From contig BFEA01000300.1 of NCBI GenBank assembly GCA_003427395.1, positions 1,650,609 to 1,709,607 on the forward strand: a stretch of DNA of 58,999 nucleotides. The letters run 5' to 3'. Shown in pieces: positions 23,929-35,900 of this stretch. The notes below the pieces were generated by a model. The model saw nothing but the letters and a program-made list of their open reading frames with translations. It did no database searches and was not told the origin of the DNA. The DNA comes from Chara braunii. Lineage: Eukaryota; Streptophyta; Charophyceae; Charales; Characeae. The first letter of the stretch is position 1, and every line of letters begins with the position of its first letter. A program made the position numbers and the translations under genes.

Positions 23929-24660
23929 ATCAGGGGTGCGTTTTTTTTCCCTGAGACATTTCCCCCCCGAGACATTCTCGTCGTCCTTCGTTATACCGGT
24001 CGTTGATTCGGGCTCGTTTGGTCGTTGGAAGGTTCGAAAAATGCAGGCAGGTGCAGACACGACACTTTGAGGGGTGGTGGCAGTTTCTTTGAAAAATGTG
24101 GGACCGGTAGCTGCTCGTGGAACCGCGCCCTGGGTTTTGGTCGAAACGGTGGCAAAGTAGCGGCAGGGTGAATCTTTGGGGGGTGCTGGCAGTTTCTTTG
24201 AAAAATGTGGGACCGGTAGCTGCCCGTGGGACCGTGCGTTGGGTTTTGGTCGAAACGGTGGCAGCGCAGCGGCAGGGTGGAAAAGTTCGCCCCTCGTTAG
24301 GGGTGCGTTTCCCCCCCTTGAGACATTTCCTCCCCGAGACATTTTCGTCGTCCTTCGTTATACCGGTCGTTGATTCAGGCTTGTTTGGTCGTTGGAAGGT
24401 TTGAAAAATTCATGCAGGTGCAGGCACGACACTTTGCGGGGTGGTGGCAGTTTCTTTGAAAAATGCGGGACCGATAGCTGCCTGTGGGACCGCGCGTTGG
24501 GTTTTGGTCGAAACGGTGCCAAAGCAGCGGCAAGGTGGATCTTTGGAGGTTGGTGGCAGTTTCTTTGAAAAATGCGGGACCGGTAGCTGCCCGTGGGACC
24601 GCGCACTAGGTTTTGTTCGAAACGGTGGCAAAGCAGCGGCAGGGTGGAAAAGTGGAAAAG
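23929..24660 (+). repeat. Nested tandem repeat: two 367-bp units, each with two 109-bp subunits
   Basis: CAGTTTCTTTGAAAAATG occurs at 24081, 24190, 24448 and 24557, that is 109 bp within and 367 bp between units. The non-subunit part (GAGACATTTC...CGTCGTCCTTCGTTATACC) occurs from about 23952 and 24320. Minus-strand frames of 98-158 codons across it repeat a 36-residue segment but show no domain. Confidence 0.85.
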
Positions 24661-25112
24661 TCTGAATGGGAAAGTGTGCGGCCTTGGCCGCAGGTTGAAA
24701 CAACACACCTGCATTGCATTTGCAAGTGCAAACAGATGTGTCTGAACGTGGACGTATTCAATGTCCCACACGTTCAGCGCCCAATTGAGTGAGTCACATG
24801 TGACAAAACAACTTTTATTTAATGAAAAAAACAAAACTTACAACAACAAACACTCAAGCACACACATGTAGGACATATGGACCAAGATTCAAGGATCACA
24901 AACCTCGACACCAACTATGAATGAAGGTATGTCAAATATCTAATACATTAATACCATACAAATTACCTAAATCCCACACATTCCAACACTAACAGATGTG
25001 ATAAACACAAACACCCCAAGTATCACACACACACTAATCTTGACACATATCACAAATACTCCTTTTTTTTCATGCAACAATCACACTACTTCTAAATCTC
25101 ACCAACAACGCC
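24661..25112. other. Unidentified intergenic sequence
   Basis: Rich in ACACA and AACAAAC-type simple sequence. No gene. Confidence 0.5.
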
Positions 25113-25180
25113 TCCTTTATCAATCAAGCATATACAAACTAGGGTCTCCTTTATCAATCAAGCATATACAAACTAGGGTC
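25113..25180 (+). repeat. Perfect 34-bp tandem duplication
   Basis: TCCTTTATCAATCAAGCATA and the next 14 bases are repeated exactly (25113-25146, 25147-25180). Confidence 0.95.
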
Positions 25181-27771
25181 TGCGCACGATGCCCCCACGG
25201 TAAGTCAATGCTGTACTACCATGACTTTGGACAGTCTCTGGCGGCCAGATTCGTGCACTTTCTGCGCATGTCCATAGCACTGGCGGGGCCAGGCCTAGAT
25301 AATAATGTTCATCTCACTAGTGGGGTCCGGCTTTCCACGGGGCCCATCACTTGAACACTTGAATGCAGGCGGAGAATTTGGGATGAACAGCTATCGGGTG
25401 GGGCCCTTGCGACGTTGTGTTGTGATCATAAACGTACCGCACCTTGTCTGCGTATCGCCGCATTTTCGAGCATTTGGAGTTGGAGCAGGCGAGCCCTGAA
25501 CCCGGGCCAGAGGCCTCGAGGTCGAGACTGGCGTCGAGGACGAGACCGACTGAAAGCGCACGACCACCGTCCGATGCTATTGTAGCCGCCATGCTGGCGT
25601 GCTAAGGCGGAACGATGGCACGGACATTGATTCCTTTGACGGTCCAACCGCGTTTTTGTTTTATTGGCTGAGAGTACCTGTGTACAATTGCAGGCCCTGA
25701 ACTGCGTCAGGCTGGCGAACCCCATTGCCCGGTTTTGGCGCAGACGTGGCCGCTGGACGCGGACTGCCTGCACCGCGTTCCCTGAGAGGTTTGGAGGAAG
25801 GACGGAGGATTACCCGAGGGACGCGCACGCGACGAGTTGGCCAGCTCTCCCACGGTGCTCGAGGAACTCCGGTTCCAGTTCGACGTTCCGGCTGCTCGAA
25901 TGGCCCGTCTGTCTTCTTGCCTGGTTGCCTGCCTGCGCTTCCCTGTCTGCCAGCCTGCCTGCCTGTATTCCTCTGCCTGACGCTGCTGCGCTTGCTACGG
26001 TGTACCTTGCGCTGAATGAATGAAACGAGGAGGAGGATCGCCGGTGACCGCCATGGAGGATGAGAAACAGCACAGAGGAGCGTGTGAGATGGTTGGTCTT
26101 TTTGGTCCGTGATCCGAAGAGGGCCCAGTGTACTTCTGATAACGACGTGTGCATCAGGAGCTTGGGAGTAATGATGGAGGATTTTGTTTGTCGCGGAAAT
26201 GAACGTTTATTTCAGCTGGAGAAGAATGCCTGAGAGAAGTCAAGGCTGGGGTGCAAGCGGAGGGTTGGGCTGCGGCCTAGATTCCCTATCTTTTTTCGCT
26301 GCTCCTCGATTCGATTTGCTCTCCGGCGTGCCCGCCTGCAACTCCTGCACGGCGCGCCTCCCCTGCTTGTCCCTCTCTCCCTCCTCCCACCTCCCACCCC
26401 CCGCCCACCTCTTCCCTCCCGGCGGTGTTCGTCGTGGGCCTCTCGGTCTATGAATGGTCTTGCTGACGTCAATTAGTCCTTCCCCTTCTCCCTATCTCTA
26501 AGTGTATCCGCTTCCCTCGTTCTCGTTCCCTCCTTTCCTTCTTCTTTCCTTGCATTGTGCATCTGTGCGATCATCTTCTGCTAACTGCTGCTCGTCTTCG
26601 TCGTGCTTTTCTTCGCGGCCGTTTGTCCAGCGAAGGACATTCCCACTCCTTCGCCTGCGTGCGTTCATTTCTTGTTGTCCTAGTCAGAGCTTGTCTGTCC
26701 ATGCTTGCTTGTTGATAAATCTCGCACTTGTTTGTATATTTCCCTGTTTACTAAGCTCGCTGTCTTCACCCTATTTCTTCTTGTTTCTCTTGGCTTTGTT
26801 TGCGCGTTGCTTGCTGTAGCCATCAGGTTTTTGCTGCCAGATTCTTCCTTTGTAGTCTACAGTTATAAAGTCTTAGGTTCATTTTTTTGTTCGTTTTAAT
26901 TTCACCCCTCACCTCCTCCCTCCTTCCTCTCGCTTTGCCTCCCCTTTTTCGTGGATTTGCCCGCTTCGTCTCACGTCATCGGTGGCCGGACGTGGCTCCC
27001 GTGGCCTCTGTTAGCCAGGAAACCTCTGTTTTAGCCGCGCCGTATGGGTGGCGTGTGTTGTTCCTGGCAATTGCTGTTGGCGTTTCTCCCCCCGGTCAAA
27101 CACGTGTAAATAGCACCGTTTCTCGGCTTCCACAGCCACGTTATCTCATTTCCCCTATAGATGCTTTCCTGTCGAGGAGTTTCGCTTACTCACTCGAACT
27201 TTGCCCAAGCGGCTGACCCGTTTCCCTCCAGCCAAGCTTATTCCTTAAAGCCCAAGTGTCGTTTCGCGCCGCTTTGTTCGTGGGGCTCCCTTCCCCTGTC
27301 ACTATCTCTCTCATTAAACTTTCCCTCGCTTGACGCTCATCAGTCCCCGGCATGTCATTCCTCTTCCTGTTCGCATTTTGCGTTTGGTAATTGAGCCCCT
27401 TGTAGGCAGTTGCCTTTCGGGTCTAACATCTTCTTCCTCTTTTTTCCCTCCCTTTTCTCTTTTCGTGGAGTCCGCAGTTCCTTGTTCTCTGCTCTTCATC
27501 GTTTGTCCTCCGCCACGTTCCCCCCCCCCCTTCCCCCCAACGCACACACACTCCCCGCTCTCTTCCCCCCTTAGATTTGCCCCCGTTTTCAATTCCTTGC
27601 CGCCTAAATAAGACGTTTGTAGTGAAGAAGGATTGGACCTGTCATCGTGCGGTGGGAGGAAGTGGAAGAAGTGGAGTTTTTAATGCTGCGCAGCCAGAGC
27701 GAGTGGAGGTGGCATTGATAATTCTCCATGCGAAGTCGAAATAGCTCTGCTTCGTATGCGAGCAAGCGAAG
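25181..27771 (+). promoter_or_regulatory. Upstream and leader region of the CRWN-like gene
   Basis: Base composition changes at about 25.2 kb from AT-rich repeats to GC-richer, apparently unique sequence. From about 26.33 to 27.62 kb the + strand is strongly pyrimidine-rich (CTTCC/TCCCT runs). This is compatible with a promoter and 5' leader, but I cannot place a TATA box or transcription start. Open frames here are CT-rich low-complexity and not credible genes. Confidence 0.4.
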
Positions 27772-28134
27772 ATGAATAGCACGAAGAAAGCATCATCTAT
27801 GAATGGATCGGGGTCGCCGAAATCCCCGGACAATGTGTTGTCGGCAGGGAGTTTTGAGATTCGAAGGGTGTCAACAACGAGGAGGACACTTAGGGAGTCG
27901 GCTTCCTGTGAAAAAAAGAAGAGTGTAAAGGAACATTCTCTACACAATCTGGGTGGGGCATACAGTAGAGACGCGATGGCCTTGGATTTAAGTGGGTTGC
28001 CGGCTGATTTGCAGCCAATTGAGTTAGGGAGCGCATGGAAGAGATTCCAAGACTCCGGAGCTCTCAGCGAGGTTGGGTTAGAGAAGAAAGAGAGGAACTT
28101 CATGGTTGATCACATCAAGCAGCTGGAGGACGAG
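27772..28134 (+). CDS. CRWN: CRWN-like gene, exon 1
   Basis: Codes residues 1-121, the non-coiled head and the first helix. The donor is GAG|GTGAGA, phase 0. The segment from AWKRF to QLEDE aligns with the family's conserved head-rod border. Reading on past the donor gives an unrelated hydrophobic stretch, which supports splicing here. Confidence 0.88.
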
Positions 28135-29301
28135 GTGAGACAACGAGGGACGTTCATGTTTGTGGTGTTTTGCTCGCTTGGATATCTGCAATCACCGCTC
28201 CTTTGCTTTTCATTTCCCTCCTTAGAAGAGACTTTCCCCAACGATCCTGCTTTCATTGGCGCCGTCTTATTCTTCAATCCTCTTTGAAGATCTACCCAGA
28301 ATGGTCGATGTCGTTATTAGGGGCTCTTTTTCGGGGTACGGACGGAGGGAAGGGGGTCGGAGGAGGGTGGAGGGAGGAGGAGGAGGAGGAGGAGGAAGGA
28401 GAGACGTCGCCAGCTTGTGTTTGCTCGTTTGGTCGTGCGTGCCTAACTGCATTCCGTTCTGTTCTCTCGTTTCCTCTCTGGCCCACTCTGGCAGTTGCTT
28501 TGGGGCTCGCTCCACTAGTCGCGAAATGTGAAAAGACGCGGGTGTATATTTCCGTTAAAGCTGGAGAGACGATTTGAAATTTTCACATTCGGCTAGTATC
28601 GGAGCAAGGGTCTTTATCGCTGTTTGCCAGTGCTTCTGTTAACGGCGTATTCGATCGAATGAGTGGACCAGAAGAAAGGGATAATGCTCGGAGGCTATGG
28701 CGCCTGAAATGAAAGAACCTCGTCCTTTCACTGTGAGGAAAGGCTAGCCAAAGCTAATAACATCGCGCAAGAGGCTTGCTATTGGTTGAAGTAGCATCTT
28801 CTTGAACATCGCCCCGATGTCGCTGTTCACCGTTGTCCTTGTCCTCCCCAAACGAGTAAAGTAACCGAAGTGTTTGCACGTGCTGCCTTCGAAACGAAGG
28901 CTTGTTGAAGAAATGGCTCTAAAGTGAGTCTTTGATTGATTTAGGCGTTCGTTTCCTTCGGCTTTTGCAACAGTCGAATTGGTAAAAGCATAGTGGTCAA
29001 CTACAAGTGACGAGTCGGAAGAGGCGCAAGGTGCTCCATGAGCGTGCGCGGGTGCTCAAACTACATACGCAAGTTTGTTGCGGCGGCGTTTCCTGCGCAA
29101 CAGTACGCCTGTGCGCTTCGTTTTTTTTTACCTAAAATCCACCTTAGAAGTTGGTAGCGCTCTCATGACGGGCTCGTCTGTCTTCAGTTTGTTGAGTGAC
29201 ATCAGGCTCCGTGGATGGCCGTGTGCCTCCCAGCCTCTGTTTCTCAGACGATTAATCATTATAACGCTTATGGAGATCCAGGACGAGCGTTTTTTTTGGG
29301 G

Positions 29302-29353
<52 letters not shown>

Positions 29354-31069
29354 CGGGTCTTAGATGTTGGCGTGTGTTGGAAGTCAGGAGTTTGTTACGG
29401 CAGGTGAGTGTTCTGGTTATCTTCATCGTCAGGACAACCACCTTCATGGATTTTCTGTTATTGGATTGTCTTCCTTGTCTACGAAGATAATTTTTAATTT
29501 CCGTGAATAATTTTCCCTCTTGCATTTATCGCCCAAGCTTTCGTGAAGAACGTTCCCAATTGCGCTTACGTTTCGGCGGGATCCATGGACTTCACCGTAG
29601 ACAGAATAGCTCGCGGCCCTTTTCCGCTCATGACTGTGAGTATGGTTAAGGGATAGTCTTACGCGATCAGTAATCACCGAAGGTGGAGGTTCCAAGGGCT
29701 CGGTCGTTAGCTGATGAAAGTGGGAAAACTCGTTGCCGCGTCAGACGAATTATCTCTGACCTTCTTATATGCGAAAAGTCCTGACCTAAATTTACATTTG
29801 CAGAGAATGTTAGTAAGTTTGTAAACCCGTGTAGACGGCCAGTAGCTACTACTCTTTTCAGCAGTTACTGCAGTAATTATTTGGTTGCGAATTGGCGCGC
29901 AGCTCTTTCCGTGTATTCACTCAGAGTGAATCGATATCAAGGTAAATACTCACATATAAATTTATTTTCAATGAATCTAGCCCCATGCCGTGTATGACCA
30001 AATAGCACAGAATTAATATAGATGGATTTAGTCCTTTTGTTTGTCTTGGATACATCCCGTCCTTTTCCGTATCACCTCGGGGTCTCGCCTGTCCAGTTTG
30101 TTGGGTGCGGACCCGGGAAGCGCGATGTGGAAGGGTGAGGGCTGGGATGGCATTCGCTACACTCTTTACCAGGATCCAGGGGCGTAACCCCTCTTGATTT
30201 ACTTGGTGTGCCATGTGATGGGTATGCACAAATTCACCGATACGAATCTGAAAGAACTTTTAGACACTGTACAAACACGAATTAGACCGAGGCTGTTACT
30301 GTGGGGAGGATGGCGCAGATTACGGCGTTTGAAACTGAAGACAAGTGTATGATTTGTTTCAATCCATTGCTTCAATCCTGAGCGCGCCACTGTGCTTTGC
30401 GTCAATCCTGAGCGCGCTACTGTGCTTTGCTTGAATCCTCTGCGCCCTTTCATGCATTTACCCTGCCAAGCTGATCGCTACGGTTCACGCAGAGTCAGAG
30501 ATGAGCGACGGAAATCTCCCTGGGGGTTCTGACGGATGAGGACGCGCGTTTGTGAAGAAATGATTTGCGTTGGAAAAGGTGATGGGGATAATGAAGTGTT
30601 GAACGAAGAGAAAGAGAATGAGTGGTACGGACAATGGCTCGCTGCGTAAGGACTAGGGAGGGGCAAGGTTCGGCTTTTCCCGAGCATGAAGAATGGGAAG
30701 GAAAGGAACAGTGCTTTGAGTGGTTGGCATATGTCTCGGCACCCAGGAGACCTGGCTGAGGAGATAGTGGGTTAAAATGGCCCGTGGCGAAGCGAGAGAG
30801 AGGTGCTGAACGTGGAAGATGGAGTTAACAGAACAACAATGATTTTTTTGTGCGTCGATCGTTCCGTGTAGAGGTGCGATGGCGCATGTACAAGGGAGAG
30901 AACGGGTGCATATCCGCGCGCGCGCATGTACAAAGGAGAAAACAACGAGGGAGATGAAGTTAACAGAACAACAATGATTGTTTTGCGAATCAATCGTTCC
31001 GTATAGAGGGAGAGAACGGGTGCATATCCTACACACATACACACACACACAAACACACACACACACACA

Positions 31070-31107
<38 letters not shown>

Positions 31108-31492
31108 AACAATGATTTTTTTGTGAGTCGATTGTTCCGTACAGAGGGTGCATATCCTACAAAGAGACACACACACACACACACACACACACTCAGAGAG
31201 AGAGAGAGAGTCGCAAGCGGTTAGCTGCCGTGAGAAACCCGCCGTTATGGATGTGATGGAGGAAAGCGGCAGGAGGTGATGTATCTAACGCACTTGAACT
31301 CGAGCTGGCGAGGGGTTTCTGGAAGTGGGTCAGCAATGTCATATTGCCGGGCATTTATATTCCCAGTCGATGGCAAATTGTGGGCATGAAATAATATTTG
31401 CACTCGCTCTGGATAACGCAATAGCGTGCAGGATTGTGAAACTGCCAAGCCGTCGTCACCGCGAAATTTCCTGTTCGCTTCCTGGAACCCAG

Positions 31493-31546
<54 letters not shown>

Positions 31547-31641
31547 TTGCAATAATAGACAACACGTGCGAGGTTTTACTTTGGCAGTATACACGTCCTG
31601 TCCATGGCATGCGACAACTGTCGCGATTACCCTTCCACCTC

Positions 31642-31688
<47 letters not shown>

Positions 31689-32886
31689 TGGAAGAAGTGG
31701 GGGTGCTTGTATAAGAGAGCCACTCCATTCCATACATGCCTCTGAATGCGCGTAAGGGTCTGTCGGGTGCTGCACTGTCTCGTATTTACGTCCGTGGGCA
31801 CTACGATATGGTTTATTTGTCATTTAGGATAAGTGTGGATCTAATTACCAGTCGCTCGCTGATTTCCACATTAATTTTGAGCCTTAGCGATTTTATGTAG
31901 GTCTTGCTCCTTGATTTGACGCGCTCTGTACTTCATATGTTGTGTTTTTTGGACCCGGTGTTGTAGGGGAGCTGGGGAGCGAGAGTGAGGGGGCAGGCAT
32001 TGTGCGTGGAAGAGGGGAGGAGGGGAGGAGCAAAGAGATGGGTTCTTGCTTTTCTTCTGCGTTTGTTTATTGGTTCGATACTGCGCTGTTGTCTTTTCTT
32101 GTGTGTGATGACGTCGCCGATGTGTTGTGGCTTTGCCTTTGCAGCTTTACAAGTACCAGTATCACATGGGCTTACTCTTGATGGAGCGCAAATCGCTTTT
32201 GGCAGATAATGCCAAACTTGATAGTATGAAGAAAGAATATGAGGAGATTCTGAGGCGCGAGAGGGAGGAATGGTCAATAACCCGAATCGAGTACGAGGAT
32301 ATCGAGACAAGATTGAAGGAGACTCTTCTCGCTGAACAACAGTGCGTCAAGGAGGTAATGCACGTCGTAACGGTCCTTGTACTACCTTCAGTTCTCTTGT
32401 TCTTCGCTGGTTTGGAATCTATCCGTTCCTCGCCGGTATCCTCTGTTTGGCACCCTTTGGCACTCCGTTTATCCGTCCGTCTGCAAAGTGCTTTGCCATT
32501 TCTTCGAACAGTTGATTCAATCGTCTTCAGCCTCTTCAATCTGATACCTATCTATCTGTTTTTCTCTCTCTCGCCTTCTGTTTTTTTTTCTCCCTTTTAG
32601 TATTGTGATTACCAGCGCGGTTGGTGTCAAATGACCGGTCATTACCGTTTGTGTTCCCCACTTACCGATATCGTTTTCTATTCTTCCGTTGACACGTTTT
32701 CTTCCTCCATTCTGCTGCTTTTTCTCATCGTCCCCTTTCTTTTTTTCGATTTATGCATTATCTGCATTTCTCTACGCCTGTTCCTTCCCGTCAGTTACTC
32801 TCCAGTAGTATTCTTATCTTTACCGTTCGGTTCACGATGGTCAGCGACTGTTGCTTTCATTTTAGCGTCTCCTGAATAGATTCCCG

Positions 32887-32917
<31 letters not shown>

Positions 32918-35900
32918 CTTGTTTCCCTTCATTTGCTACCACTGCATGCGGTGCACTTTATGATCCTTGTCATTTTATCGTCTTTGCTCGTCACCACTAT
33001 GTCTTCCTCTATTATGGCTGTTTGTATGTTTCATTTCGAGAAACCTGCATGTAGTGCTCTCATCGGCTTAGCAATGAAGCGAATGAGAAGAGGGATTAAT
33101 GAAGGGTTTTTCTGGGGTGCAAGTGTCTTCTGGAGCTCCTGGAAAAATGTGTTGCTGCACTCCTCTCTGCTTTTGATCTAAACGAATCGGCTGTGGTTTA
33201 GTTCGTCCTCGTTACCTTTGAGCAGCGTTGTGGGAAAAATATTGCCTTTGCGAATGCGATGTATGCTTTGAGATTCAGCTTTTGGAAGTCTATGGATTTC
33301 AATCTCACATCGATGAGAGATAAATATTGCCTTTGTAAATACGATGTATGCTTTGAGATTCAGCTTTTGGAGGTCTACGGAATTCATTTTCAGATCGATG
33401 ATAGATATGTTGATCGCACTACTGGCGATGGCTCAGTATTAGTATGTATGTATAGATATGTGCAAATTGGAGTAGCGTGGACGGTGTTTGCGAAGGGGCG
33501 ATGTTGTTCTCATTTTGGAGTACGATAAAATGACGACCAAGGTGGTATTGTTTTTGTGCGGCATATCGATTATCATTTTGTTTGTTATCTGAAATGGAGA
33601 GCTTCCGTCTTGTGGCGCAATGCAGATGGAGAAAACATTGCGAGAGGTGCAAAAGGAGAAGGAGGAAGTCACCCGCTCTGCAGAGGTTCGGTTCTCGGAT
33701 GCGCGTGTCCTTATTGCTGAAGCCGAGAAAAAGGAGCAGGCTACGGAATTGTCTCGGAAGAATGTGGAAGCTATGAGGGCGGAGGTTGCCAGGAAGAAGG
33801 TGGAGATTGAGGCAAGAGCAAGAGAGGTAAGCTTTGTGGGTTTAAGGGTTTGGGCGGGCTGTTAACGGAGAGTAGGGGAGTGAAAGGAAGGGGGAGGTCG
33901 AAGGGTAGCCGACTGTATTAGTATTGTAAAACCTCCTCCCGTCAGCGCGTTTCTCTCTGCCTGTTTGCCCATAAAAGTCTTCCCATGCAGATTTTGGTTC
34001 CACTCTCATTCGTTGTACGCCATGTGCAAGTAACGAAGGGTCCTGAGGAGATGGGAGGGCAGTGAAAGGGAGGTCGTGGGGTAGCCGAGTCTATGGTGAA
34101 AACTCTTTGTCAACCTGTTTGCCCATAATAAAAGTCTTCACATCCGGGTTTGGCTCCAGTCTCACTCTTTGTACGCCCTGTGCAAGTAATGAAGAGTCCC
34201 GAGGAGCGGGTGGTAGAGGGGGCTTGGAATGAGGTGAAGTGAGTTAGTCCGTTTCTGACGCTGGCTTCTTCTCTTCTCTTCTCCTGCCGACGCTGTGGGA
34301 AAAGACCCTTTTCTCAGCTTATTTGTTTATTCTTTATGTATCTATTGCAGCCTTTCTCAAGCTGCCTCGTTCTCTGTGCGATTCTTGCTCCATGCATTTC
34401 CAGTCCATTTCGTCGACCTAATGTGAAGACCGATTTGGTTCAGTTAGCGGGCCATCCTCAACGACCAGACAAGGCAAATTCCGCTGCTGCTGTACCCTCC
34501 GAGGCGAAAAAGAGAAAAACCGCTGGTGCAACGGTGGTCTCTGAGCTTTTTCCGAGTATGCGGAGGAGAACGTTAACGTGGGCTGTCGGCAGAGAGGAAG
34601 GGAAGCCGTCCCTTGCCTCTTTCTGTATGCGCTTAGCGTTCGCTATGAATGCAGTGGGTTTGAACAACACTCGTCGTAGTGCAGATGCAGTCGAACTCGT
34701 GAGCTGATCCTGACTTTTCCTCCACCTTCTTATTGAGTTGAGGCTTCTCATCTTTGGCCTACAAGGTTGTTTTAGATGGGCGGTGTGTGTTTCCTTCCTA
34801 AGTGCATTCGGCATTATAGGCAGGTTCCTTTATTTCCATACTGGCCTGCCTTTTCTCGTGCCGGTTGCCGTTTACTGTTGTAGTCTGTCTGTTTCGTGGT
34901 CTGCTTGGCTTGGGTCTCTCGTTTGCTGTGAAATGGCTGGTAGTTTGTCTTTCTTACCCGTCTTGCAGGGAAGAACTGGGGTCCCATTTGTGAAAAAAGT
35001 ACCTAAAAAAAAGACTTGATAAAGAAGTCACAATGTTTGGCAATAAGGTCAGTCAAATCTCTTGCCTTCTTGTGTTCGGACTGTGAATCAGGTGATCCAG
35101 CACTTGCCTTCTAGTGTTCGGACTGTGAATCAGGTTATCCAGCACTTGCCAGTTGCAGGGCGACAAGGAATCTCAATGCAGCCTGTGTAAACGGGCGTTG
35201 GCGAGTGACGGTGCTGGTTTACTTGTTAGGATGATGCGGCCACTGTTGCTGAGTGTCATGTCTCGTTTTTCGTGTCATTGTGTTGTGTGACGCTGTCATC
35301 TGTGTACAGTTGGAAGCGAAGGAGAACCAGGTGAGGAAGGAGAGGGAGCAGGTTCGTATCCTCAGTGGCGATTTGGAGCTGAAGAGACAGGAGATCGTGG
35401 ATAGAGAGAACTTGGTGCGTGAATGGGAGGTGAGGTTGACGTCAACGGAGCAATCTATAAGGAAAACGGAAGAGACGACCAAAGTGCGTGAAGATATGGT
35501 GCTCAGGAAGGAGCGAGAGGTCGACGAAGGCCTCGCAAGATTGGAGGGAAAGAGGAAAGGTCTGAAGGAGATGGAAGATGACCTTCGGCTGAGGGAGAGA
35601 GACTTGGCAACCAAGGAAGAGGTTTGTGTTACCCACCACTGTCGCCCTCTGCCCTACGGAACCTCTAGTGGTTGTAAATCCAGAGGAAGAACAGTCAAAT
35701 GGATATGCACTCTTTGTTGTTGTTGTTGCCGTAGGAACGTGTGCATGAAGCATCACTTGGGGGTCAGATGAATGGTAAACACATAGAAGATGTGAAAAGA
35801 AAGATTATTTCATTGTGTGGCTTGTGGACCTATCTTTGTGGCCTCTACTCTTTGGGGTCTCAACTGGTTGTAACCTTAGACTGAGTAACAGTGATCGGTT

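Larger units (their letters stand above)
28135..32144 (+). other. Intron 1 (4.0 kb) with GA microsatellites and tandem copies
   Basis: GT-AG intron. It holds (GA)n tracts at 29303-29349, 31071-31102, 31497-31543 and 31645-31682, (CA)n tracts near 31040-31070 and 31166-31190, and about three diverged copies of a segment starting GTTAACAGAACAACAATGAT at 30823, 30959 (136-bp period) and, partially, 31104. No coding potential seen. Confidence 0.7.
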
